Part shown: positions 15,260 through 22,551 of the stretch, one piece after another
How positions within the stretch are numbered: position 1 is the first letter of the stretch
How the letters are laid out: each line of letters opens with the position of its first letter
The notes under the pieces: model-generated
The model's database searches: none
What the model was told of the DNA's origin: nothing
Seen by the model: only the letters and a program-made list of their open reading frames with translations
Assembly (NCBI GenBank): GCA_964386525.1
Contig: CAYLSO010000171.1
Span: 1 to 24,091 of the forward strand
Source: CAYLSO01 sp964386525
Lineage (GTDB): Bacteria > Eisenbacteria > RBG-16-71-46 > DASYSL01
DNA: 24,091 nucleotides
Direction of reading: 5' to 3'
Made by a program: the position numbers and the translations under genes

Positions 15260-17953
15260 TCAGGGCAGGAGTACAAAGCGCCGCGTCCGGGTCTCCGTCG
15301 CTCCGCAAGCGAAGCCCAACCGCAGCCGCGCCAGGTACACGCCCGCGGGCAGGGCCGCCTTGCCGCCGGTGGCCGGCGTCCACGCGGCCGACCAGCGTCC
15401 GGCGGGCGCGACACCGTCGTAGACCACACCCACCAGCCGGCCGCGCACATCCACGACCTCGAGGCGCAGCTGCGCCGCTGCCGGGAGATCGGCCGCGAAG
15501 CGCAGCGGCCCGCGCGCCGGATTCGGCCACGGCGCCAGGAAGCGTAGCCCCGCCGGAGCGGCGGGCCCGCCGGCGTCCACCCCGGTCGGCGTCATGAGCA
15601 GCCGCACGTCGTCGATCAGCCAGCCTTCGCCGCCGGTGTACGCGTCGGAGACGACGCGGAAGCGAAAGCGTAGGCTGGTCGCGCCGTGATTCCCGAGCTG
15701 GAAGACGGCATCCTCCAAGGCCCCGCTGGCCCACCCCGTGCTGCGCCCCGAGTAGACCGCGGAGCCGACCGCCAGGATCGTGGCGGAAGCCGCGTCCATC
15801 ACCGCCGGATAGCCGCCGAGCGGTATGATCTGCGACCACGCGCCCCCTCCGACCGACATCTCGACGCGTGCGCCGTCGAAGGCGAAGCCGGGTGCAGCCG
15901 TCTCGAATTCGTAGCGGTGGCGCAGGCGCAGCTGGCACTGTCCCAGCACCGGGATGTCCGGCGTCACCAGGCCGGCGTCCAGGTTGGTGATGTAGTGCAG
16001 CGGCCCGGGGTCCCCGCACTTCCACGCACCGCCGCCGCCCTCCCCCCCGCCACGGAGCCAGAGCCACGAATCGCCGTACCCCGCGGTGAGCGCCGCCGGC
16101 AGGAAGCCGCCGTCGGCCACGTCCAGCGGCTCGTACCAGTCGGTCCCCCACTGGAACTCGCAGCCCGGCGGCGGGCAGCCGGGCGCCGCCGACTCGTGCG
16201 CCGCCGTCGAGGCGTCGACGGCGTGCACCGCCAGCGCGATGCGGTCGCCCGGCCCGGCGGCGGGCAGCAGGTCCACGTAGAAGCTGTCGGAATCGCCGGT
16301 GCGCGCCATCTCCACCGTGTCGCGCCCCGCCCCGTTGCGGGTGTAGGTGGCGAAGACCCGCGCCACGCCGAGGTTGTCGGCGGCGAGCGCCTGGAAGCGG
16401 TACGGCGTCAGGCCCAGCTTCACGGTCTGCGGGTGCGGCAGCAGCGCCACCTGTGGCGGCTCGAGGTCCGGGCCGACCCGGAAGGTGGCGAAGCCACCGG
16501 GCGCCGGCCACGCCGCTGCGATGCCGGCCGAGTCCGAAGCGGCGGAGATTCGGTACTGCACCGTCGTCCCCGAAGCGAGCGGTCCGATCTCCGCCTCGAA
16601 GATCCCCACCGAGGTCTCCGCCATGGGCAGCCACGGGAGCGGCCCGCCCGCCCCCCCGAAGACGACCATCACGGAGGACGGATCCACCGCCAGCGGGATG
16701 CTCCCCTGCCGGATGGAGACCCTCGCCGAGACCGCGATGGGGTCGGCCGCATCCTCGGTGTCTTTCAGCGGCGCATGCTCGATCACCACCGAGCCCGCCT
16801 GCGAGGCCAGCGTGCCGTCGGCCGTGGCGCGGCCGGCGGTGATCTGCGAAAAGTACGCTGGCCACAGGGTGCGGATGTTGTCCAGCTTGGCAAGGTCCGC
16901 CGCCGCCGGCTCCGTGCCGTTGGCGACCACGAGCACGAAGGCGAAGCGGTGGTGCTTGGGGCTGGCCGCCGCGTCCGGGACGCGCGGGCCGTTGGCGGCG
17001 ACGATGTCGGCGATGGTGAAGGAATACGGCCGCCCGGCGCAGGTCACTCCGGTCAGCGGATGATGGGCGCGCGCGTAGTTGGCCGGCGGCGTACAGTTCG
17101 AGGGATCCTCCAGCACCGGCAGCGCCCCCACCTCGTCCGGCGCCGCCAGCCCCATCAGGTACATCTCGAGCGGACCGTAGCGCTCGGTGGCGTGCGCCGT
17201 GGTCCAGGTGCCGTCGCCGTTGTCGGCCCAGTCGTTGCCCCCCAGCATCGCGGCGTCGTCGTCGAAGTAGAAACTCCAGTGCGCCAGCCCCGCGCCCAGC
17301 AGCCCGTAGCCCGCTTGGCCGAGCGAGTCCACCTGCACGAACGCCGACCAGCGGTGTCCCGCCTCGTGCGCCAGCACGTCCAGCGTGTGGTTGGAGACGA
17401 TGAAATCCTGGAACGGGTCGGCCGGGTAGGCCGCGAGCGTGTTCAGCATCAGCAATGAGCGCAGCTGTCCGCCGCTGCCGAAGTCGAGGCTGTAGTCCCA
17501 CAGCCCCAGCCCGATGCCGGCCACGTCCTGCACGACGTTCTCCTCGTAGGCGAACGCCCGGCCACCGAAGATCTGGAAGGGCACCGCCGAGGCCACGTAG
17601 ATGCAGAGGAAGTCGTAGTCGTCGCCGTGGGTGCGGTAGAAGGCGCGGGCCACCGCCACCTCGTCCGCCTCCATCTTGGATCCGACCGGCCGCAGCAGCG
17701 TGCCGTCGTCCTCGAGCACGGCGATGTCGCCGCGATCGAACGACTGGGTGATGGGCAAGGTCGCAGCGGTTTGCGCCTGCCAGGCCTGATGGCGGGTAAG
17801 CGCTTCCCGTGCGCCGCGTGGGCCCGTGCCGCAGAGGTCACCCTCGGCCGGGCCGATGGGGCCGCCGGCGCGGGCCCCCCAGGCCGCCCCGCAGGTCAGC
17901 GAGACGAGGAGGACGGCACGCAACAGCAAGAGGTGGCTTCGTTTAGCTCGCAT
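15260..17953 (-). CDS. Secreted zinc metalloprotease-like protein with FlgD-type C-terminal domain
   Basis: 897 residues. Signal peptide at 1-29. A protease-like region (about 70-390) has the zinc-binding HEAGH (196-200, LDVLAHEAGHRWSAF), followed by AHWSFYFDDDAAMLGGN (224-240) and YGPLEMYLMGLAAPDEV (259-275). The Glu263 region may give the third zinc ligand, though that is inference. Ig/Fn3-like beta domains follow to about 800, one a jelly-roll-like unit around GWLIDDVRLLM. The C-terminal ~90 residues match a FlgD Ig-like module (PWPNPARG ... DVRGRLV ... LPAGVYLARLRLG), often a surface-display or secretion tail in FCB-group bacteria. ATG 17953-17951 has GGAG seven bases upstream. Converges on the carbohydrate-binding-like protein. 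Confidence 0.8.
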   Translation of the reverse strand: MRAKRSHLLLLRAVLLVSLTCGAAWGARAGGPIGPAEGDLCGTGPRGAREALTRHQAWQAQTAATLPITQSFDRGDIAVLEDDGTLLRPVGSKMEADEVAVARAFYRTHGDDYDFLCIYVASAVPFQIFGGRAFAYEENVVQDVAGIGLGLWDYSLDFGSGGQLRSLLMLNTLAAYPADPFQDFIVSNHTLDVLAHEAGHRWSAFVQVDSLGQAGYGLLGAGLAHWSFYFDDDAAMLGGNDWADNGDGTWTTAHATERYGPLEMYLMGLAAPDEVGALPVLEDPSNCTPPANYARAHHPLTGVTCAGRPYSFTIADIVAANGPRVPDAAASPKHHRFAFVLVVANGTEPAAADLAKLDNIRTLWPAYFSQITAGRATADGTLASQAGSVVIEHAPLKDTEDAADPIAVSARVSIRQGSIPLAVDPSSVMVVFGGAGGPLPWLPMAETSVGIFEAEIGPLASGTTVQYRISAASDSAGIAAAWPAPGGFATFRVGPDLEPPQVALLPHPQTVKLGLTPYRFQALAADNLGVARVFATYTRNGAGRDTVEMARTGDSDSFYVDLLPAAGPGDRIALAVHAVDASTAAHESAAPGCPPPGCEFQWGTDWYEPLDVADGGFLPAALTAGYGDSWLWLRGGGEGGGGAWKCGDPGPLHYITNLDAGLVTPDIPVLGQCQLRLRHRYEFETAAPGFAFDGARVEMSVGGGAWSQIIPLGGYPAVMDAASATILAVGSAVYSGRSTGWASGALEDAVFQLGNHGATSLRFRFRVVSDAYTGGEGWLIDDVRLLMTPTGVDAGGPAAPAGLRFLAPWPNPARGPLRFAADLPAAAQLRLEVVDVRGRLVGVVYDGVAPAGRWSAAWTPATGGKAALPAGVYLARLRLGFACGATETRTRRFVLLP

Positions 17954-18009
17954 GCTCGGGCTCCGGGCGCAATCGCTCCGGGGGAGTCGGGGCGGTTCCC
18001 GGCGAGAGT

Positions 18010-18045
18010 CTACCCGAGCCCGGGCCGTCGGGGGTAGCTACCCCC
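18010..18045. repeat. Competing hairpin arms between zinc-finger-like and protease genes
   Basis: GGGGGTAGCTACCCCC (18030-18045) is a 16-bp perfect palindrome directly after the stop of the small secreted protein gene. Its GGGTAG arm (18032-18037) can instead pair with CTACCC at 18010-18015. On the minus strand this sits in the 94-base leader of the protease gene, so two exclusive hairpins are possible. No T tract follows either. Confidence 0.5.
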
Positions 18046-18047
18046 CG

Positions 18048-18674
18048 TCACTGCTCCGAATACGGGCCTTCGTACCGCTCCCATTCCCGCTGGGCGCCGG
18101 CGCGCAGCGCGTCGACGTCCCCGTCGCCCCACGGCTCGCAGATCACGCGCTCGCGCGCGCCGTGCGCGCAGCCCGTCACATGCGCCTCCCAGGCGCCGTA
18201 GCTGCCGAAGTAGGCATCGCAGAAGTTGCAGCCGTAGTGCGGCTCCGTGGGCTGGAAGCCCAGGCCGAAGTGCACTCCCCCGATGTTCACGCCGATGCGG
18301 GCGGTCACGCCGTTACCGTAGGCCACCGGCCAGTAAGGCACGGGCCGCACGACCACGAAGCGCGGGCGCCGCACGATGAAGTAATCCGGGTAGATCGGAC
18401 GCACGACGACCATCCCCGGGCGGCGCACGACGACGTAGCGCACGCGGCCGTCGCGGTAGGCGTGGCGGTGCTTCTTCCCGCCATTGCCGGGATGCCCGGC
18501 GAAGACCGGATGCTCCCGGTAGACGACCCTCCCGCACGACTCGTCCACGCGGTCCCGATCCGCGGCGGCGCGGCGCCCGGCGCCCGCCGAAGCTGGCGCG
18601 GCGAGCAGGAGGGCAAAGCCTGTGGCGACCCCCACCAGCCCCGCGACCCTCACGTGCTTCCCTGGCGTCCTCAT
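18048..18674 (-). CDS. Small exported protein with a C2HC zinc-finger-like motif
   Basis: 208 residues, family unknown to me. A signal peptide (1-30, VATGFALLLAAPASA) is followed by a His/Arg-rich segment, then repeated Arg-Pro/Val units (VVVRRPGMVVVRP, VRRPRFVVVRP, 81-111), a Gly-rich strand (RIGVNIGGVHFGLGF, 126-140), and the finger Cys149-x2-Cys152-x12-His165-x3-Cys169 with Phe156 and Trp162 at the places of the two core hydrophobics. I chose ATG 18674-18672 because GGAGG lies five bases upstream and a signal peptide follows; the frame is open upstream to 19019, but that part looks non-coding. It precedes the protease by 94 bases on the same strand and may be co-transcribed with it. Confidence 0.78.
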   Translation of the reverse strand: MRTPGKHVRVAGLVGVATGFALLLAAPASAGAGRRAAADRDRVDESCGRVVYREHPVFAGHPGNGGKKHRHAYRDGRVRYVVVRRPGMVVVRPIYPDYFIVRRPRFVVVRPVPYWPVAYGNGVTARIGVNIGGVHFGLGFQPTEPHYGCNFCDAYFGSYGAWEAHVTGCAHGARERVICEPWGDGDVDALRAGAQREWERYEGPYSEQ

Positions 18675-18922
18675 GGCGTCCTCCTCTGGCGGGCGAATGC
18701 TGCTCCGCTGCCGAGGACGGCAAGCCATGTGCCACCCTCCGCTTGGCGAGCGATCTCCGCCCGAACAATCGTGGGGGCAGCCATTTACACCGCTAGTCTC
18801 CACGGCGCCGGGCGGCTGCATCTTTCGCCCGAGCCGCAGCAGCCCCGCGCCACGCGAGCGGCTGGCCTGCCACACTCCACGCGGCCAGCCAAGACCGATA
18901 GGGCCGTCGCCGGGTCTCCCGC

Positions 18923-18960
18923 GCGCGGCCCGCAGCCGGTGGACGGCTAACCGGCCGCGC
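18923..18960. repeat. Inverted repeat GCGCGGCC / GGCCGCGC with nested hairpin
   Basis: Outer arms 18923-18930 and 18953-18960 are perfect complements over 8 bp. An inner stem GCCGGT (18935-18940) with ACCGGC (18950-18955) shares bases with the outer arm, so alternative folds exist; together they can form an 11-bp stem with a bulge. Confidence 0.55.
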
Positions 18961-18961
18961 C

Positions 18962-19001
18962 CCCTGGGCTTGGCGCAGCCGGTCCCGAGCCGTCCCCAGG
19001 G
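18962..19001. repeat. Inverted repeat CCCTGGG / CCCAGGG
   Basis: Arms at 18962-18968 and 18995-19001, 26 bases apart, immediately after the previous inverted repeat and just before the AT-rich island. Could be part of a structured RNA or of an origin-region landmark. Confidence 0.4.
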
Positions 19002-19020
19002 AGCCGCTGGAGTCGGCAAT

Positions 19021-19080
19021 TCAGATTTTCGGGATCTTGACTTTATGTGTATATTTTACTTATGTTTACGGCAGAGAAAA
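19021..19080. other. AT-rich island upstream of dnaA
   Basis: Hand count gives about 41 of 60 bases as A or T, in strong contrast to the surroundings. It includes TTGACT (19038-19043) and TATGTT (19062-19067) with an 18-base spacer, which could be a plus-strand promoter, and TTTAC repeated at a 10-base step (19056 and 19066). It could equally be a DNA-unwinding element of an upstream origin module. Confidence 0.5.
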
Positions 19081-19096
19081 TCCTAAGCAAAAGCCC

Positions 19097-19125
19097 TTGT
19101 CGCGGTCGGGACCCCGTGCTAGATT
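19097..19125 (+). promoter_or_regulatory. Candidate dnaA promoter
   Basis: TTGTCG (19097-19102), 17-base spacer, TAGATT (19120-19125): four of six consensus matches in each hexamer at ideal spacing. A transcript from here would have a leader of about 360 bases before the dnaA ATG, crossing two DnaA-box-like sites, which would allow autoregulation by DnaA. Confidence 0.5.
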
Positions 19126-19269
19126 GCCGCGCCTTCGGAAAGGCCTCGATCGCGGCTCTCCAGGGCCACCCGTCGTAGTCCGTAATCGCTTTCTTGACAT
19201 GCGGTTTTGCTGGCCGCTTCAGGGATTCTCTGCCATCTCTCGGAAGGCCGTCGAGGCGCAGCCCGAAGC

Positions 19270-19278
19270 GGTGGATAA
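19270..19278 (-). promoter_or_regulatory. DnaA-box-like site upstream of dnaA
   Basis: Reads TTATCCACC on the minus strand, eight of nine matches to the consensus TTATCCACA. Lies between the candidate promoter and the dnaA start. Confidence 0.5.
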
Positions 19279-19439
19279 CTCGTGGACAGAAAGGAGGGTC
19301 AGCCCCCGCATCGTTTTGTCGCCAAACATCTTCGGACTTCGCGCCCGGGAGTGGAAAAGCTAACCCGACAGCGGCGCGAGGGAGACCCGCACCCCGACGC
19401 GACGGCCTCTGGCTGCGGCTCTCTTGGAGTTTGGCGACC

Positions 19440-19448
19440 TGTGGACAA
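19440..19448 (-). promoter_or_regulatory. DnaA-box-like site near dnaA start
   Basis: Reads TTGTCCACA on the minus strand, eight of nine matches to the consensus DnaA box, 48 bases before the dnaA ATG. Position fits either autorepression or an origin module. Confidence 0.5.
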
Positions 19449-19495
19449 GCCATAGATCGACGATCGTCGCCCTTTTCCAAGAAGGAATCGAGTCC

Positions 19496-20932
19496 ATGCA
19501 GACGACTGCACCCCTGCACTCCGACTCTGTGGCGGAGGCGTGGGAAAGGATTCTCGAGGGCCTCAGACCCCAACTACCCAGCCAGCAGGCATTCGAAACC
19601 TGGTTCCGGCCGCTGCGCCCCAAGCAGGTGGGGGCTGACCTGATCGAAGTCGAAGTCCCTAACCTCTTCTTCGTGGATTGGATACAGGAGCACTACCTGA
19701 ACCTCCTGGTCGAGGTGGCCTGCGGGGTGACCGGTGCCAACCCGCAAGTCCGCTTTTCGGTCTGCCCCGATCTCGATGTTCTGCCCGAGAACGAGGCGGC
19801 CCCCACGCCGCCGGCGGGCAAGACCCCGCCGGTCGCGTCGCCGCCGGCCCATTCCGCGCTGCCCGAACTGTGGGGCGGCCCCCGCCGCCATGCGGTGCTC
19901 TCCCCGGCCGAACCACGGTTGAACCCCCGCTTCACCTTCTCCGCTTTCGTGGTCGGCTCGTCCAACGAGTTGACCCACGCCACCTGCCTGGCGGTGGCGG
20001 AGAACCCGGGCCTGACGTACAACCCGCTCTTCATCTACGGCGGCGTGGGCCTGGGCAAGACCCACCTCATGCACGCCGTCGGCCATGCCGTGCTGGAGCG
20101 GCGGCCCGACGCGCTGGTGCGCTACATCTCGGCCGAGCGCTTCATGAACGAGATGATCTTCGCCATCCAGCGGGGCCAGCAGCTCACGTTCCGCGAGAAG
20201 TACCGCAACGTGGACCTCCTGCTGATCGACGACATCCAGTTCCTGGCCGGCAAGGACGGCACGCAGGAGGAGTTCTTCTATACCTTCGGCGCGCTGCACG
20301 AGGCCCACAAGCAGATCGTCCTGACCAGCGACAAGCCGCCGCGGGACATCAAGAATCTCGAGGAGCGCCTGGTCTCCCGCTTCAATCAGGGGATGGTGAC
20401 CGACGTCAAGCCGCCGGATCTGGAGACCCGCGTCGCCATCCTCAAGCGGCGGGCCGCCGCCTACGGTCACGAGCTCTCCAACGAGGTGGCGCTGCTCATC
20501 GCCAGCCGCGTGCGGGCCAACGTGCGGCACCTGGAAGGTGTGCTGGTGCGCCTGACCGCGCTGACGGAGCTGAGCTGCACCAAAATCACCATCGGCCTCG
20601 CCGAAGACGTGCTGCGCGACTATGCGTCGCCCGACGAGCCGGCCATCACGCCCGAGCGCATCGTGCTGCTGACGGCCGAGCAGTTCGGGATCCCGGTGGA
20701 GGCCATCAAGGGCAAGCGGCGCACGAATAACATCGTGCTGCCGCGGCAGACGGCGATGTACCTGGTGAGGAAGAAGACGAATCTCTCCCTGTCGGACATC
20801 GGCGCGTGGTTCAAGCGCGACCACACGACGGTGCTCCACGCCTGCACGAAGATCGAGGCTCTCAAGGCGCGGGACTCGCAGCTGGCGGGCGCGCTGAGGG
20901 AGATCACCGATCGTCTCGGCCGCGTGGGTTGA
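19496..20932 (+). CDS. dnaA: Chromosomal replication initiator DnaA
   Basis: 478 residues in the usual four-domain order. Domain I (1-88) starts the DnaB/DiaA-type interaction region (AWERILEGLRPQLPSQQAFETWFRPL). A Pro-rich linker spans about 100-143. The AAA+ domain has Walker A GGVGLGKTH (182-190) and Walker B LLLIDDIQF (241-249). Domain IV ends with the DNA-binding signature RDHTTVLHACTKI (441-453), preceded by AWFK where E. coli-type proteins have AFGG, one residue shorter. The ATG at 19496 has AAGGAA eight bases upstream; a longer in-frame TTG at 19424 is less likely. It heads the replication cluster dnaA-dnaN-dciA-gyrB, flanked by DnaA-box-like sites. Confidence 0.98.
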   Translation: MQTTAPLHSDSVAEAWERILEGLRPQLPSQQAFETWFRPLRPKQVGADLIEVEVPNLFFVDWIQEHYLNLLVEVACGVTGANPQVRFSVCPDLDVLPENEAAPTPPAGKTPPVASPPAHSALPELWGGPRRHAVLSPAEPRLNPRFTFSAFVVGSSNELTHATCLAVAENPGLTYNPLFIYGGVGLGKTHLMHAVGHAVLERRPDALVRYISAERFMNEMIFAIQRGQQLTFREKYRNVDLLLIDDIQFLAGKDGTQEEFFYTFGALHEAHKQIVLTSDKPPRDIKNLEERLVSRFNQGMVTDVKPPDLETRVAILKRRAAAYGHELSNEVALLIASRVRANVRHLEGVLVRLTALTELSCTKITIGLAEDVLRDYASPDEPAITPERIVLLTAEQFGIPVEAIKGKRRTNNIVLPRQTAMYLVRKKTNLSLSDIGAWFKRDHTTVLHACTKIEALKARDSQLAGALREITDRLGRVG

Positions 20933-20959
20933 CGAGCCCGCACGAGGGTGGAGTCCGCA

Positions 20960-21006
20960 CCGGATTGCGGCCCCGTCCAGGGGTGGAGAAGCGGTTCGCA
21001 ATCCGG
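20960..21006. repeat. 10-bp perfect inverted repeat after dnaA
   Basis: CCGGATTGCG (20960-20969) and CGCAATCCGG (20997-21006) are perfect complements around 27 bases that hold a small inner CCCC/GGGG hairpin. It starts 28 bases after the dnaA stop. It may end the dnaA transcript (no T tract follows) or be a structural part of the origin. Confidence 0.6.
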
Positions 21007-21093
21007 GGGCAGAAAGGGGACAAGAAGAGGGTTATCCCCGGCCGCGAGAGGGGCCCCAAAAAGGCTGGGGAAAGACCTGGATAAGACCCCCGA

Positions 21094-21102
21094 TCATCCA
21101 CA
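21094..21102 (+). promoter_or_regulatory. DnaA-box-like site TCATCCACA in probable oriC
   Basis: Eight of nine matches to TTATCCACA, the best in the intergenic group. Neighbouring weaker sites lie at 21032, 21076, 21162 and 21170. Confidence 0.5.
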
Positions 21103-21241
21103 AGGGGTTATTCTCTCGGAACATATTGACTTATATCGGTTTATCAGTGGTCAGCTTAGGGTTATCCGGATATCCACCGTTTCTAGTACTTCTAAGGTCA
21201 ATAACTTCTTGAAAGAACAATGAATTAGGACCAGTCTTGGA

Positions 21242-21270
21242 TTGTCAAAATAGGGTCGAATTCCTATACT
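21242..21270 (+). promoter_or_regulatory. dnaN promoter
   Basis: TTGTCA (21242-21247), 17-base spacer, TATACT (21265-21270): five of six consensus matches in both hexamers, the clearest sigma-70-type promoter in the window. It lies 100 bases before the dnaN ATG and probably drives dnaN-dciA-gyrB. Confidence 0.75.
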
Positions 21271-21369
21271 CTCGGCGGGCATGTGAAGGGGGTTTTTGCG
21301 CTCCCTTCGGCCCCGCCTGCAGGCCCCCGCGAATGGGCCTCCGATCCGCCCCAGGAGAAGGCGCAAAAT

Positions 21370-22551
21370 ATGGACCTCAGCATTCAGCAAGCCGACCTCG
21401 GCTACGCCGTCGCCACCGCGCTCGGCAGCGTTCCCGCCAAGAGCACGTTGACCATCCTCCAGGCTCTCCTCCTCGAGGCTCAAGGGGACACACTGCGCAT
21501 CACCGGCACCAACCTCGATGTGACCACTTCGATCACTGTTCCCTGTGGAGTGACGACCGGCGGGCGGGCCGCCATACAGGCTCGCCACTTCGTGGACGCG
21601 GTCCGCAAACTGCCGCGTGACCTCGTGCGTGTCGCCGACGAGGAGGGGAACCTCACGGTCTTCTACGGCAAGGGCAAGGGTAAGTCGCAGGTCCCGAAAC
21701 TGGACGATCAAGACTTCCCCATGCAGCCGGAGATGCGCCCCGAGGGCAAGATCACCATCGACGGCCAGGTGCTGAAGCGGCTCATCCAGCGCTCGGCCTA
21801 TGCGGTCTCCTCCGATGAGACCCGCGCGGTGCTCAACGGCGTGCTCGTGCAGGCCTCCGACACGGAGATCACCCTGGTCTCCACCGATGGCCACCGCCTC
21901 GCCCGGGCGCGGCGCAAGGGGGCCTTCACGGCGCTCGGCAAGGAAGGCTTCGTGGTTCCGGGGCGTACCATCCAGATGGTGGGGAGCATGGCCTCCGAGG
22001 CCACCAGCCCGGTGGAGATCGGGCTGGCGCCAGGGCGCAACCAGGCCGCGTTCCGGATGAAGGTGGGGGCCTACGACGTGGTGGTCTTCTCGCGGCTGCT
22101 CGAGGGTCCCTTCCCGAACTACGAGCAGGTGATTCCGAAGACCAACAGCCGGCTCTTGACCGTCTCCCGCGGCGAGCTGCGGGAGGCCATCGACCGCGTT
22201 TCCACCCACTCGGACAACATCACCCACCAGGTGAAGATCGAGCTGGGCGCCGGCAAGCTGACCATCCGGGTGAACACCACCGACGTGGGCGCCGGGGAGG
22301 AGACCATCGAGGCCAAGTACGCCGACGAGCCCATGGCGGTCGCCTACAACGCCAACTACCTGCTCGACATCCTCAAGAACACGGAGGCCGAGCAGGTCAC
22401 CTTCCGCCTCGACAAGCCGACCAACGCCGGTGTCGTGGAACCGGAGGGCGGGCTCGCAGACAAGGAAGAGGATCTCCTCTGCCTCATCATGCCGCTGCGC
22501 CTGCCGGAGCCGAGCGAGACCGCCGGGGCGGGAGCCGCGCGGCGCGGCTGA
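21370..22551 (+). CDS. dnaN: DNA polymerase III beta subunit (sliding clamp)
   Basis: 393 residues. Ring-shaped clamp that tethers the replicative polymerase to DNA and recruits repair proteins. The start MDLSIQQADLGYAVATALGSVPAKSTLTIL, the mid-protein VSTDGHRLARAR and the C-terminal LLCLIMPLRL (the peptide-binding-pocket strand) are diagnostic. The ATG at 21370 has AGGAGAAG nine bases upstream; the in-frame GTG at 21283 is close to the promoter and lacks family similarity. A short Ala/Gly-rich tail (ETAGAGAARRG) extends past the normal end. The stop TGA shares its last base with the ATG of dciA. Confidence 0.98.
   Translation: MDLSIQQADLGYAVATALGSVPAKSTLTILQALLLEAQGDTLRITGTNLDVTTSITVPCGVTTGGRAAIQARHFVDAVRKLPRDLVRVADEEGNLTVFYGKGKGKSQVPKLDDQDFPMQPEMRPEGKITIDGQVLKRLIQRSAYAVSSDETRAVLNGVLVQASDTEITLVSTDGHRLARARRKGAFTALGKEGFVVPGRTIQMVGSMASEATSPVEIGLAPGRNQAAFRMKVGAYDVVVFSRLLEGPFPNYEQVIPKTNSRLLTVSRGELREAIDRVSTHSDNITHQVKIELGAGKLTIRVNTTDVGAGEETIEAKYADEPMAVAYNANYLLDILKNTEAEQVTFRLDKPTNAGVVEPEGGLADKEEDLLCLIMPLRLPEPSETAGAGAARRG

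Larger units (their letters stand above)
18675..19495. other. Gene-poor region upstream of dnaA
   Basis: About 820 bases without a gene I can support. From left to right: promoter region of the zinc-finger-like gene (no clear hexamers seen); two large inverted repeats (18923-18960 and 18962-19001); an AT-rich island at 19021-19080 (about two thirds A+T by hand count); a good promoter candidate at 19097-19125; DnaA-box-like sites at 19270-19278 and 19440-19448; and the dnaA ribosome site AAGGAA at 19482-19487. Small open frames here have no family resemblance or matching ribosome sites. Confidence 0.6.
20933..21369. other. Probable oriC between dnaA and dnaN
   Basis: About 440 bases without a gene. 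It contains a long inverted repeat (20960-21006), several DnaA-box-like 9-mers (TTATCCCCG 21032-21040; TTATCCAGG on minus 21076-21084; TCATCCACA 21094-21102; TTATCCGGA 21162-21170; ATATCCACC 21170-21178; seven or eight matches of nine each), and AT-rich DNA at about 21103-21265 (the 60 bases 21181-21240 are roughly 65% A+T by hand count). The order boxes then AT-rich stretch, next to dnaA and dnaN, is the common layout of a bacterial origin. The dnaN promoter lies at the right end. Confidence 0.7.

Noticed and set aside
18675..19019. Upstream extension of the zinc-finger-like protein to 323 residues
   Set aside because: The extension would bury the signal peptide in the middle of the protein, and the ATG at 18674 has a good ribosome site.
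19194..19222. TTGACA at 19194-19199 as a dnaA promoter
   Set aside because: A perfect -35 hexamer, but nothing resembling a -10 element lies 16-19 bases downstream.
19037..19363. Possible 108-residue protein in the dnaA leader
   Set aside because: No ribosome site, no recognisable motif, and it spans the candidate promoter and a DnaA-box-like site.
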